64,000 nucleotides of DNA from Chondrus crispus (taxonomy: Eukaryota; Rhodophyta; Florideophyceae; Gigartinales; Gigartinaceae): the NCBI RefSeq assembly GCF_000350225.1, contig NW_005179227.1, positions 36,579-100,578 on the forward strand, in the 5' to 3' direction. Positions within the stretch are counted from its first letter, which is position 1. Each line of letters starts with the position of its first letter. Shown here in pieces: positions 1 through 10,734 of the stretch. Both the position numbers and the translations under genes were made by a program. The notes below the pieces were generated by a model, which saw nothing but the letters and a program-made list of their open reading frames with translations, did not search any database and had not been told where the DNA came from.

Positions 1-933
1 GAGGAAGTGGCGTAACAATGATGTTTGCACAAACCGACGGTTTTGTCGGGCTTGCTGTAGCAGTTTCCGAGCGATGGCCTGAATCTTCTGAATCCGTTTG
101 TCCGTTATCCCGAATACCTGAGCCTTGGTGTCGATCACGAAACCGAGGTGGTCCAACCGTTGCGACCCGTCCCAGCAGCCTTTGCCTGGCTTTCTGCGGA
201 GACCGGTTTTCTGCAGCAGTTTGTCCAGGAGCCGCTGTGATCTGCGGAGTTCGGTGGGGCTTGGAACTGCCACCAGAAAATCGTCCATGTATGGGTGGAT
301 GCGGAAGTTGAGCCGGTCTCTGATGTACTCGACGAAAGGTCGCATGAATTTGACGAAGTAGAACGGAGATAGCTTCCACCCAAACGGTAGGGCGATACAG
401 CGAAAGTAACGTCCATCGATTCTGAAGAGGAACCAGTTGGGGATAGCCGGATGTAGCCTGAAATGATGGTACCCTTTCTCTATGTCGAACGAGAGCAGGT
501 GGTCGTTCGCCTTGATTTCCAAAGCGAAGGATTCCAGTGTTTCCATTTTGACGGGAACAGACCGAAAGATATCTGACTGTCGTTTGAGGTTGACGACCAA
601 TCGTCGCTTTTCTGTGGGCACAATGAAGGCGTTTGAGATAGGGAACCCTTGCTTTTTGAGGCGGTGAGCCTCCACCGGGGAGATTTCCTCGTAGATATGG
701 CGGCGCGCGGCATCGGTGAGTTCGTTGCGTAGCCAGTCCAAATCCAGAGGTTCCACCGGGATCTCGGGGAGTACGAAGCGTGTGGCCCATTTGGCTGAGT
801 TGATCGGTTTCTCGTACACCCCGAATTTGATGGCTCGAACTAGGAAGTCCGGAGCCCTGAGCCCTTCTGCCCAGAAACGTGTTTGGCGGTGTGGGTTGCT
901 CCATAGCACAGAAGGGTCCGGTTTGCGGACCAT
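1..933 (-). CDS. DIRS-like reverse transcriptase, 5' part (cut by window edge)
   Basis: This frame is open for 311 codons from the ATG at 933 to the left edge, so the C-terminal RT, RNase H and recombinase parts lie outside the window. RT motif A is seen as FDIEKGYHHF (catalytic D near residue 150), motif B as LPFGWKLSP, and the catalytic box as PYMDDFL (residues 214-220), followed by LGFVIDTK. That last motif and the short spacing are typical of DIRS/Ngaro-type RTs rather than Ty3 or Ty1. The ATG overlaps the stop of the upstream gag-like frame in a TAATG arrangement, which suggests coupled re-initiation. No break is visible in this part. The DIRS assignment rests on the motifs alone because the tyrosine recombinase is not in view. 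Confidence 0.75.
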   Translation of the reverse strand, partial: MVRKPDPSVLWSNPHRQTRFWAEGLRAPDFLVRAIKFGVYEKPINSAKWATRFVLPEIPVEPLDLDWLRNELTDAARRHIYEEISPVEAHRLKKQGFPISNAFIVPTEKRRLVVNLKRQSDIFRSVPVKMETLESFALEIKANDHLLSFDIEKGYHHFRLHPAIPNWFLFRIDGRYFRCIALPFGWKLSPFYFVKFMRPFVEYIRDRLNFRIHPYMDDFLVAVPSPTELRRSQRLLDKLLQKTGLRRKPGKGCWDGSQRLDHLGFVIDTKAQVFGITDKRIQKIQAIARKLLQQARQNRRFVQTSLLRHFL

Positions 934-1921
934 TACTTGAAGCTAGACCCGGAAGAGCCTGAGCCTCCTGAATTGGGGTTCCGCGGCGGATACCGCTGTG
1001 CCCCTCTTCCTGAGAGTCCCCTTGAGACACGTCCTGTAGCCTGTGTGCCTGAGTTGCAAGCAGCTTGTTTGTTGAACTCCTTGGCGTAGGCCTGGGAGCG
1101 GAGTTCGGCAAACTTCTCCTTGGTGTCCCTGTAGAGTTGGGAGACGTAGGGCTGATCTTGCTCGCGTAAGTACTTCTGGAGAAGTACCGCCTCAGACTTG
1201 CCTGATTCCACAGAGTCGGAGAAGAAGTCGACTCGTTCCTGCACCCGTTCGTACGAGGCTTAGAGATAGTGGTGTAGGACTGAAAAGGCCTCAGTAGCGG
1301 CTTGAGTGTTTCCAGTGAACAAAGCCTCTGCCACTTTGTGAGATGCGGCGAGGGCAGTTTCCGTGTTGTAACCGATGTTCCAGAGTACCTCAGCTTCCCA
1401 ACCGTCCCTTGTATCCGATTCCTTGATGCGCCCGAACAGCTTCTCAGTTTCGGGAATGAAGCGTTTGGACGGGAATGGGGCCTGGTTAACAGGTTTCTGG
1501 AAGAGGTTGAGTTTCCCAGTTTCCCCGTATTGTTGGCGTGTGGCGACGGTGTCAGCGATTCCTTGAGCAGTCGGAGGTGGAAAAGTAAACTGAAGTCCCC
1601 GGTCGGCGTAGACGGCGTGAGCAGATGTGAGCTGCGGTGGGGCAGGTCCCGCACGTGGGGTCCAGGCACCCGGTTGCTCGGCGGCTTGTGAAACCGGCGG
1701 AGCGACTGGATCCTCAGCGGTAGCGGCAGTAGGGGCCGTAGCAGCGGGCGGTTCTGGAGCAGCGAGAGAATCTGGGCGACCTGCGTTTCCAACGAGTTGA
1801 CCTTGGTGACGAGAGCAGCAGATGGAGGGCGACTGGTAGAAGGCTGGTTTTCCAGAGTTGGCACTGGGCCAGAGATGGCTGCGGATCCGGACGAAGATTG
1901 ATCTTCTTCAGCATTAGGCAT
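933..1921 (-). pseudogene. gag-like frame of the left-edge DIRS-like element
   Basis: Reading leftward from an ATG at 1921, a Ser/Pro/Ala-rich N-terminus gives way, after a one-base frame change near 1755, to a second frame that continues to 1262. There an in-frame TAA (1260-1262) interrupts it, and the same frame resumes through 933 with a charged segment and a Gly/Ser/Arg-rich tail. No zinc knuckle is seen. The position just upstream of the RT and the overlapping TAATG junction identify it as the gag-like ORF of the same element. The frameshift and the single stop make this copy defective, unless the stop is read through. Confidence 0.6.
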
Positions 1922-2089
1922 AATGCGCAAGTTGTTGAGAGCCGGCCGTGACGATGATCCGTCTGGAGCTTGTTGAGTTGTGAAACGAGAACAAGCGACG
2001 ACTTGAGAAATAGAGAAGAGTGGTGAGAAAGTTTTGACGTGCCTCTCTTATACAGCCCTGTTTTCGGACAGTGGCCGAGTTTCATTTCT

Positions 2090-2260
2090 GCCAAGTTCCA
2101 TTACGCGAATGAAGAATCATTTCCAAGTCATAGTGGGGGTGCCAAACCATGGCGTGTGACTTGGTGCTGATTCTTGTTTTTGCCAAGTTTCATTACGCGA
2201 ATGAAGAATCGTTCCCCAAAACATGGCGTGTGGATTGGCGCTGACATGTCGCCAAGTCAT
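2090..2260. repeat. Imperfect ~93-bp direct repeat upstream of the DIRS-like gag
   Basis: The segment with TGCCAAGTTCCATTACGCG then AATGAAGAATC at about 2090 recurs at about 2183 with one T/C change, and CATGGCGTGTG follows each copy (about 2150 and 2224). The unit length is about 93 bp. It sits between the gag-like frame and the outer edge of the element, so it is probably part of the element's terminal region or promoter. DIRS-type elements are known for complex terminal repeats; the assignment to a terminus is inference. Confidence 0.5.
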
Positions 2261-2903
2261 CCTGACTTGGATTTGTACGGCTGAAATGGTCCACTTGTTT
2301 TCTACTTTCTGCTGAGTTGTCGTGCGTTCCAACCGAAAAGCCCCGTTGTCCAGATTCACCCTTCAATTGCCAATGAATGCACTAAAATAACGCGTTGTTT
2401 TTTTCATTTGCCCACAAACTCGCTGGACGTAAAGTAAACCCGAGTTGAAGAATCCCACCACGAGTTTTGCGGACTGACCTCCAGCAAGGTACCTGCCCGC
2501 AACAAACGCAAGTCTGGTACATCATTGTGCGGTCCGACGGATCATGTGCACCTGGGCGAATACTCGCTGAAGCGAATATTGTAGCTCGCCACAAGGATAG
2601 AATAGTTCTCAGTCGAAAGGGCGATGTGTTTCGTCTTCTTGACGGGCTGAGGGGGGCCGTTTAGAGAGAACCGCTTGTTAGAAGCTTCTACTTGTCTGTC
2701 TTCTGCGATTGCTTTAGCGGCATATGTGGCAGATCTTGTGGTGCTTCGATCCGTTGATGGACTCTGGGTAGATGAAGTGATAGGGGCATCCATGACGCAA
2801 ACCGGTACGAACCGTGCGGTATGAGACTCGTTTGTGCTGATGAGAGAGCGGAAACGCCACTTCGTTTTTCTTCAAGACGGGTCGAACCGGCACTGCCGTA
2901 CAG
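2261..2903. other. Unassigned interval between the DIRS-like element and gypsy-1
   Basis: No recognisable protein domain or RNA gene is seen here. An 83-codon minus-strand frame (2793-2542) beginning with a Ser/Thr-rich stretch is protein-like in composition but matches no family I can name. The stretch may hold the outer edge of the left DIRS-like element and old target DNA. Confidence 0.3.
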
Positions 2904-3550
2904 TGTAGTGCACTGTACCCGGCACCGGGACAGCTGTCCTAATCTCGCCAAAATCGCGCTCGCCGCCACCACGTGTACCACGGGTACACGTGGACTCCCC
3001 TGCCGCTCTACTAGACCTCCCCGTGGACACGTGTAATCCCTCCGCAACCCATAGGGCCTATGGAGCTGTACTTGGTCCCCTCGGGGCTACACTCGTTATT
3101 TCCTAGTTATTCTAATTTACAGTATAATTTTGCTTCGCCATTACGGCGACGGGGGACTATATAGTCAACCCGATAATCAAAGTAAAGAGGCACGAAGCCT
3201 CGGGCCTTTTACCTTGGTTTCTGGATTCCAGGTTGTAGCCTCGACTCGGTACTGGCTCGCCCATACCGACCGAGCCATCTACACCCCTGGAATCCCAACT
3301 GTTTTCCCCGCGCGCGTCGATCCCCCCGCGCGAGACTTACGTTAACTACTGTGCTGTCCGTCCTGCTAGCTCTGTTTTTCTCTTAATTCCACACCCTTTT
3401 ATTGCTGACTACCTTGCTACTTTTCTACCGCGCAAGCCGCGCCCGGATCCCGGTTCCGGTCATCCACCGGGTGGTCTCCCGAATTTCCTTACGCGTCCGA
3501 ACGCGCGTCGTTCTGCCTACAGCCGCCACACGTGGCTGTAGTGCACGACC
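2904..3550 (+). repeat. 5' LTR of gypsy-1
   Basis: The 647 bp match 15063-15709 with scattered substitutions (for example GTACCC versus GTACTC near the start). It begins TGTAGTGCAC and ends GTGCACGACC, where the 3' copy ends GACA, so the terminal A is mutated here. It contains a perfect 11-bp hairpin (CCACGTGTACC at 2969, loop ACG, GGTACACGTGG to 2993) and further ACACGTGT sites. Confidence 0.9.
3158..3164 (+). promoter_or_regulatory. TATA-like box in the gypsy-1 5' LTR
   Basis: TATATAG follows a GC-rich hairpin (TTCGCCATTACGGCGAC) and is kept in the 3' LTR at 15318-15324 and in the related LTR at about 24603. The position, about 250 bp into the LTR, fits a U3 core promoter. The transcription start is not determinable from sequence. 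Confidence 0.45.
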
Positions 3551-3553
3551 TTC

Positions 3554-3566
3554 TGGTCTCCCGACC
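3554..3566 (+). other. Candidate primer-binding site of gypsy-1
   Basis: TGGTCTCCCGACC begins three bases after the 5' LTR. A TGG start at this place is what a tRNA 3' CCA end pairs with. The tRNA species was not identified. Confidence 0.4.
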
Positions 3567-3671
3567 TAGAAGAAGTCGATACTCTCGTGCATCCGAGTGT
3601 CCTATTTCTTCCCTGACTTACTTCCCTTTCTATCTATCTTCCCTCACGCACCGACCGTAGGTGTATTCGTC

Positions 3672-4301
3672 ATGGTGACCGGCTCCGAGTCGTCTCATGA
3701 CACTCGTCCGAGAGACGTCCCAGTGCCCGTCGCGGCGTGGATTACGCGGAACCGCCGCGAAGGCCTCCGTGAAGCCGAGAGGTTCTCTCTCCACTTAATC
3801 GAGGAGAAACTCAACTCGCACACCGCCAAGATACGCGAGATGTTGGACAGCCTTGTTGCTGGTAAGATCGCCGCTCAGGCGGAGGTACAGTCCCAACAGG
3901 GACGTGATCGCCTCGCCGCACTAGAAGGCGTTCTCACGCGAGCCTGGCAGACGGACATCGGGTCCACCGTCGACAAGACGCTCCTCCCTCTACGGAAGGA
4001 GGTAGATCGCCTGACACAGGAAGTCAACGACCTCTGTCGGCGTAACCTCGCCCTGGAATCGGCTCAAACACGACCCGTCCCGGCTAGACAAGACGAGTCG
4101 ACCGCGTCGAAGCCAAGATCTAACCCGCAGTTACATGCGTTACTACCGTTGGACGGAGATCTACTGTTCGCCGACGTCACCAAATCGGCCCTCACGGCCG
4201 CTGGGATTCCGCTCCCCGATCCCCTGACGATGGAGGGACAACGGGATCCAATCCCGGACCTAGCGGCCGCCCGAGGCCTGTCGCCAAGATACGTCCTGTG
4301 A
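3672..4301 (+). CDS. gypsy-1 gag, N-terminal ORF
   Basis: The frame is open from a GTG at 3597, but the first ATG at 3672 is the better start, giving 209 residues. The middle is predicted helical and charged, with heptad-like Leu/Val spacing (roughly residues 30-125), as in capsid N-terminal regions. It stops at 4299-4301, inside the start of the next frame, which overlaps it by about 40 nt in +1 phase. It could therefore be a separate protein or the N-terminus of a frameshifted gag. No enzymatic motif is present. Confidence 0.65.
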   Translation: MVTGSESSHDTRPRDVPVPVAAWITRNRREGLREAERFSLHLIEEKLNSHTAKIREMLDSLVAGKIAAQAEVQSQQGRDRLAALEGVLTRAWQTDIGSTVDKTLLPLRKEVDRLTQEVNDLCRRNLALESAQTRPVPARQDESTASKPRSNPQLHALLPLDGDLLFADVTKSALTAAGIPLPDPLTMEGQRDPIPDLAAARGLSPRYVL

Positions 4302-5775
4302 CAAGAAGGTCAAGACCGAAGGCCACTGTCACAAGTCCGGCCATGGAAGCCGACCTGGACCGGAGGATTTCTCCGGTTACTCGGGTGGATCCCCGCCCTC
4401 AGCTTCAGAATCCGACTCCGATTCGGACTCCGAAGCCGAGGCATTCACGGTACCACAACCGACCTTCGGCCCTAAGAAGAAGGGTGTCACTGTGTGGAAA
4501 CCGACCAACCACCGCTTCCAAGGCGCGTGTAATTATCGAGCTTACCGTCTCGTGAATACCGACCCCACCGTCCATGCAAAGGTGTACGCCACGACGCGTA
4601 AGCGCGTGCAATATCTCCTCGTCGTAATGGGAGAGTACAAGTTTAACGGGTCCGACCCGATCAAAGTCATCAGCTTTTTGGCTAGATGTAAGGAGAATTT
4701 CGACAACGCCGAAGTGTCGGAGGCAATGGCTCTCATGGCCTTGCCGCATCTCCTCAACCCGCCGGCGAAGGGGGCGTATGAATCCCATCGAGGATATTTC
4801 CGACGCAATCAAGGGATTGCGTCGTGGCCAGCAGCAGTGAACTGGTTGCTTCGTACGTATGCTACGAATATTCAGATCGAGCAAGCGCTCTCTGTGGTCC
4901 GGGATTTACGTCAAAAACCCGGCGAAGTTGAGACCGAGTATGCGACTCGTATGTTAACCGCCCTCGCGCGGTGTGGGGACATCCATTCCCCCTATGAACG
5001 CACTACCTTGTTCATTGAAGGCCTCCTTCCGGCGAACAAGCCGCTGGTGCTCCAAGCAAGGGAGAATCGCCCCCGATCCTCATTCGAGGACACGGTGGCC
5101 GAAGCCCGCGCTCAAGGGGCGGCCTACCGCGCTCAAACGACTGGCGGAAGAAGAGGCGTCGACTTCGCGAGACCCACCGCCAAGCAAGTGTTGGCGATGG
5201 CAGACAGTATGCCCTCATCGACAACCGCGGGTCTGACCCCGAGCTATCATACCGGCCGGGACGCCGAGAACTTCCTCGCCAATGACGAGCCATTCGCCGC
5301 CGCAGCTGGGTCACCGTCATTTCCCACCGAGGGATCCTCATTCAACGACAAGGATTCGTTGTTCTACGGAGAGCGGCGGCCGACCTACAAGGACTCGCTC
5401 CGGCTTCCGAGACCACGCGAGAAGTCTCCCGGTTGGGCCGGTCGAGAGGGAACCCGGGACATGAAGACACCTTCCCCGCCAATCATCTGCTACACATGCT
5501 ACAAAGTCGGGGATCATATTAACCCCGACTGTAGCATGAAGGTGCGCGATGTGTCGCTCGTCCCTTATAATTTTGAGAAGCTCACGGCGGCACAGAAGGC
5601 CCGTGTTCCGGCAGACGCGTACTTGCTCTCTGTAGCCCTCCTCAGTTTCGAGGCCAATCGGCTGATCGCACCAGTCTTGCCGCCGAAGTCTCCCTCCGCT
5701 TCGGAGAAGTCAAGCCCCCTAGCAGCAAGCCCGCACCTCCGAAAAACTAGGAGACCTACAGCTGAAAATCGCTGA
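4262..5775 (+). CDS. gypsy-1 gag, main capsid/nucleocapsid frame
   Basis: An open frame of about 500 codons lies in +1 phase to the upstream ORF. The first part is Asp/Ser-rich. A retrotransposon-gag region (about 4600-5150) contains a run of the type KPGEVETEYATRML followed by LFIEGLLP, typical of Ty3 capsid. Near 5485-5540 is a CCHC-like knuckle CYTCYKVGDHINPDC with five rather than four residues between the second Cys and the His, so it is a variant knuckle. The frame has no internal ATG near its start, so expression probably depends on a frameshift from the upstream ORF, unless a base has been lost. Confidence 0.75.
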
Positions 5776-5830
5776 CATTCCATCGCGGGATACCGCGTCA
5801 CCCCCGCCCCCGAAGCCGGCGATCCGCGTC

Positions 5831-7012
5831 TTGGGACGGAGACACGCTCGCCAAGCGAGCCCCTCCAACCCCGATCCGACGGGCATGGGGACGCTCCGCC
5901 GACCGTGGCGTCTTAACAACGGGAGGCGCTCCCCCGATGACAAGGCCGTCGAGCCAGTTTGTACACTGTCTCGACGTAATTACAAGGTCTACGCCGACCT
6001 TGGGCTCACCACCTCCATCATGGTGCCTCAACTCACCCTCCTGGACACGGGTGCCGGCTCCAATTTTGTCCGCACCGACACCCTGCCCAAAGAATGGGAG
6101 AGCTTAATCAAACCGGGGGAAGTCCCGACGATCGCCGACGCGAACGGGAGACCGTTACGAACAAGCGGGTCCATCCCCCTCGTTGTTCGACTAGCAACTC
6201 GCACCATAAAATGCAAGTTCATCGTGTGCGAGCGCCTAGCAGCCCCCGTCATCCTGGGGTGTGACTTTAACGAAAAGTTTGTCGAGGCCATCTATCCACA
6301 TCGGAAGGTGGTCGAGCTCGATGATGGGACGAAAGTCCCCATCGTGAGAAAACCGGCAACTCGTCGAGCCGAAGCACCTCCGCTTCCCTCGGAGCAGGAG
6401 TATGAAAACGACCCGGGTCGAGTTTCCCCCAAACTCAGAGTTTCTCGTCCGGTTATCATACAACCCGGGACGCAAGCTTGGGTGCATGTGACTACCGGTC
6501 GTACGGGTCTTTCCGTATTGGAACCCAACCCGCAGCTATATGCAAAACACCGCGTCTCCCTGTCGAATGGGGTCGCGCACATCACCGCACTTCGAGAGTT
6601 CAAGGTCTTGGTAGCCAACTTCGCCTCAGCCCCCAAGCGCCTCTCGAAGAACGAGGTGCTGCGGTACGTTACCCCTCATCCGCGTGCCATGATACGCACC
6701 GCAATGCCCCTCGAAGCCCTCCTAGCAGCGGAATTTACAGAAGGGGACAAGCTCCAATCTGAGAAGGGGGAGAAGCTCCCCCCGGCTTCGTCGAAGGAAG
6801 AACCCCAAGAGATTTACGCTGTCTCCCTCCAACATCTGCCGTCGCATGTCCGCACGCGAGTACGTGACATGCTTACGCTGTACTCCCGTATGTGGAGTGG
6901 CAATCTCAGGGAAGTCCGGGCTACGCAGCACCGGATCGAACTCAACCCCGGCTCGAAGCAGTTTCGATGTCGGCCATATCGGGCTGGACCACGGTCTCGA
7001 GACCGTGTGTCG
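5831..7012 (+). pseudogene. gypsy-1 protease and start of RT
   Basis: The aspartic protease active site is LTLLDTGAGSNFV (about 6030-6065), with the flap-side ILGCDF near 6250. The frame continues through a linker to the RT N-terminus, where TQHRIELNPGSKQFRCRPYR (about 6925-6985) is the usual Ty3 entry into RT. The reading frame is lost at about 7010: the RT carries on in another phase, so one base has been lost or gained there. The first ATG in frame is at 5885; the true protein is probably released from a gag-pol polyprotein. Confidence 0.8.
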
Positions 7013-8274
7013 ATCGACAAGCAGAACAAGACGCCGTGGATGGGATGATCTCAAGCGGGGTCATCTCCCGATCACAATCAGAGTGGGCATCCCCGGTGGT
7101 TCTCATCCCCAAACCGGACGGATCCCTCCGTTTCTGCGTCGATTACAGACGTTTGAACGCGATGACAGTACGGGACACTTACCCGATTCCTCGCATGGAC
7201 GAGTGTCTAGACTCGCTCGGCGAAGCGAACGTGTTCACACCTCTAGATTGTAACTCGGGTTATTGGCAAATCCCCGTTGCGGAAGAAGACGGTCCGAAAA
7301 CCACGTTCACGTGTCATGCCGGTACTTATCAATTTAACCGAATGCCGTTCGGGCTAATGAACGCGCCCGCCACATTCCAACGGATGTTGGACATTCTCCT
7401 CTCCGGATACCGATGGAAGAGCTGCCTCATCTATCTAGATGACATTATCATATTCTCGAAGGATTATGAAACTCATCTCAAGAATGTCAAGGTTATTCTC
7501 TATGCGTTACAACAAGAGGGGTTATCACTGAAAGTGAACAAGTGTAAATTCTTTCAGCACTCCGTGGAGTATCTGGGCCACATCATTCGACCCGGAGAAC
7601 TTCATGTCCACCCGAAGAATGTCTCGGCTTTGGCCGAGGCCAAGCCGCCACGAACCCAGACCGAGCTCCGCTCGTTTCTGGGTATGTGTAACGTGTACCG
7701 ACGTTTCGTCGACCACTTCGCCAAGATTGCGGCGCCGTTGACGTCCATGCTCAAGAAGGGGGAGCCCGATCGGCTCCCTGAACTGGACGAAAACCGCAGG
7801 TCTGCCTTCGAAGCTCTGAAGACTTGCCTGATTTCCCCGCCGATCTTGCGACTACCGCGGCTGGGGCTACCGTATTCCCTCGACACGGATGCACCCGACG
7901 CCCAACTCGGTTGCACGTTATTACAGCAACACGAGGATGGTAACAGATACCCTGTCGGGTTCTGGTCGCGAACGCTCTCGTCGGCGGAAAGGAATTACTC
8001 CACGACGGAGAAAGAATGTTTGGACATTGTATGGGCCATTCAGACGCTGCGTCCTTACTTGGAACGCGAGCGATTCAAGGTTAACACCGACCATCATTCC
8101 CTTCGCTGGTTAATGAATCTCGCCGACGCAAGCGGGCGTTTAGCACGGTGGCGCTTGCGCCTAGCCGAGTTTGACTTCGACGTCACGTACGTGAAGGGCC
8201 TCAAGAATTGTCTCGCCTACGCCCTCAGTCGAATACCGTCTACAGGGGGCACAACCGTCCCCATCGACGAATAA
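7013..8274 (+). pseudogene. gypsy-1 reverse transcriptase and RNase H
   Basis: All main RT blocks are readable: PKPDGSLRFCVDYRRLN, FTPLDCNSGYWQI (catalytic D), MPFGLMNAPATFQR, and the box CLIYLDDIIIF. RNase H follows with LDTDAPD, STTEKECLDIVWAI and NTDHHSLRWL carrying its acidic residues. The frame ends in an in-frame TAA at 8272-8274, after which the same frame continues into integrase, so this stop is a lesion or a recoding site rather than a natural end. The domain order and the YLDD box are standard for chromoviruses. Confidence 0.9.
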
Positions 8275-9630
8275 ATACCGTGCTTCTCCGTTTTGGAGTT
8301 TCACGAAGACAAGCCGGAAGTGGAATCCGAGGAGTGGGACGACGACATTCACGACGGATGCTTCGCCCTCGCCCCCCCGGCTTCCAAGACCGCAATTACA
8401 TACGACGAGATTGTACTCGCTCAACACTCCGACCCGTTCTGTAAGGAGATCGCTTCCCATCTTAAGAAGGGGGAGGGTGTGTACCAAATTCGCCTTTCCA
8501 AGTTCTTCATGAACAAGGAAGGGGTACTTTGTCGGAAAGCGCACCTTGAAGGTGTTGAGTAAATCGTCGTACCAACCACTCTGCGCGAGCGAGTGTTGTA
8601 TCTGGCGCATTACCGCGCCGCCTCGGGACATCCCGGAGGCAGGCGTCTGTTCTACACATTAAGACAACGGTACTACTGGCCGAGTATGTCCGTCGACGCA
8701 TACGCCACAGTCAGAAGGTGCTCCGACTGTGCGAAAGCGCGCATTAAATTGCGTAAGCACAACGCGAAGTTGAAAACGTTCCCTCCGATGGGATCCTTGG
8801 AGTTTATCGCTATTGACATCCTAGGCGAGCTCCCCAGAACACCAAGAGGCAATCGAAACCTCTTGGTAATATCTGATCGTTACTCAAAGCTGACCCGAAC
8901 GGTGCCGCTTAAGAGAATTACCGCCGAGACCGTTGCTCAGGCGTTCGTCACACACTGGGTCTTCGTATACGGAGCCCCAGTGCAGCTACTCTCCGACAAT
9001 GGGAACCAATTCACGTCAAGCTTCTTCCTCGCCGTGTGCAAAATCCTTCGCGTCGAAAGCGTGTTCACCACAGCTTATCACTCACAAGCTAATGGACAAG
9101 TGGAGAGGTTCAACCGCACCCTGGTGTCCTCCCTACGGCACTACCTAGCCGACAACCAACGCGATTGGGACCAGTTCACGGACGAGCTAACCTACGGTTA
9201 CAATTGTACCGTGAATCGCATGATCGGTATGAAGCCGTTTGATCTTGTGTTATCCCGGACACAGTCGCCGCTTTCCATCCAACAAACCCCTACACTGGAA
9301 CAGGATGTCTTGCGGACGCAATATAAGATCCTTTTCTTAACGTGGTTACGCGGGCTAATGTCAACAGTCCGCGACACGCTGCTCGCCGGTCAAGACCGCT
9401 ATAAACGCGATTTCGACAAGAGATTGCGGACGCCGACACCGCACTACGCAATAAGTGATCAAGTCCTCATCGAGCGAGAGACATCCCTGCGAGTGGATGA
9501 CAAGACGGATAAGGACCGGGTCAATAACAAGTTAGCCCCTCGGACGGAAGCGCCATTCCCGGGGGTGGCCCTAGACGAGCATACAGTGACCATTGTCCGG
9601 ACTACAGGCATGAAGGACCGAGTCTCGTGA
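8275..9630 (+). pseudogene. gypsy-1 integrase
   Basis: This is the same frame as the RT, with stops at 8272-8274 and 8560-8562. The HHCC zinc domain is seen as LAHYRAASGHPGG and then CSDC. The D,D-35-E catalytic core is seen as IAIDILG, LLSDNGNQFTS and ANGQVERFNR. A TGA at 9628-9630 separates the core from the tail in the same frame, and a CGA-to-TGA change would explain it. The protein inserts the cDNA into host DNA in the nucleus; this copy cannot make it whole without suppressing three stops. Confidence 0.85.
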
Positions 9631-10734
9631 GACGGCACTGTGAAAGCCCCTAACCTCCAGACCGAGCTCATGGACCTAACACCCTCTGCGGTGACCCCCC
9701 CCCCGGTCGACGCTGAGACGGAACCTACGCCCCCTACGGCGATCAAAAGTAACGCCGCTACTTCTCTTCCCATCGGGGTAACGACCCCTCCGAGAGAGGA
9801 CGAGTTCGACCCAGATGAACCGGGGATCAACCCCCCCGCGCCAACTGAGACGGACAATCGCCCTACTCGCGATGGGAACGAGATCGAGAACGCGGCGCGC
9901 AACGCGACAGTAACCCGACCTTCGGGGTCAAAACTAGTTACCTGGAACGCAGGGAGCGCCCCTACATCGGGATTAATAGACGCCCTCCGAGGCGACTCGC
10001 ACCCCCGCATCATATCCAAATTGACTCCGAGTTCTGCCTCTACGGGTGGACCAACCGGGACACAGACGACACCTCCTCTTCCCAGGCTACGGCATCCCGA
10101 CCAACGTACCGGGAAGACGAGACCGAAATCACCACGACCTCGACAAGCGGATCCCGCCCCGAGAGGCGACAAGTCGCCGAGCGAGCAAACACGTACCTCC
10201 ACCGCAAAGTCTCGTGACACGTGGAGACGGGACCCTGGAAAAAATCAAAAGAAAATCCGCCCGTCCGAGAACTCCGCAGCGGCGGTGGTCACGGACCTCA
10301 CGCGCGGCCCCGCGGAAACGCCACCGAGTACAAGAGAGACCACCGGGGAGCACATCCCGAACTTAGAGTCTATGTGTACCTTCGGGTACCCTCCCCTCAT
10401 TGCCTCGGGACGTCCTCCACCCCCGTCACTTGCGGTTGAGGCCTCCCCTCAACGCGCGCCAAGCACGCCCTTTGAGGCGACGAAACGGCCCCCCCTGACG
10501 GACGAGGACCCCAAAACCTACGTGGTCGAGGCCCTCACCGGGCGTAAACCGGGAACGGACGGAATGCCGCTTTTCCCAGTCCGGTGGTACGGGTATACTG
10601 CCGAAGACGACACCTGGGAGCCCGCGAACTACATCGACTACAGTACTGTCTTGCGGTTCTGTAGACGCAAACGTCTCCCCACACCAAATATCCAGCTCTG
10701 CTCTACCCCCGGTAGCGTTGGGGTCGACAACTAA
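9631..10734 (+). pseudogene. gypsy-1 integrase tail with chromodomain
   Basis: This continues the integrase frame after the TGA at 9628-9630. About 290 residues are a Pro/Thr/Arg-rich, low-complexity linker. The last ~60 residues form a chromodomain: YVVEALTGRK, then FPVRWYGY, DDTWEPANYID and VLRFCRRK (about 10520-10680). Integrase chromodomains steer chromoviruses to marked chromatin. The linker is much longer than in plant or fungal chromoviruses, so the chromodomain could also act as a separate protein started at the ATG equivalent near 9640. Confidence 0.85.

Noticed and set aside
2882..2886. TCGAA as a gypsy-1 target duplication with 15710-15714
   Set aside because: It lies 17 bases away from the LTR start that the 3' LTR and purine tract define; a chance 5-mer match is as likely, so it is mentioned but not used.
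9459..10220. 253-codon minus-strand ORF
   Set aside because: Antisense shadow of the Pro/Thr-rich integrase tail; low complexity with no motif, unlike the antisense frame at 13128-14951.
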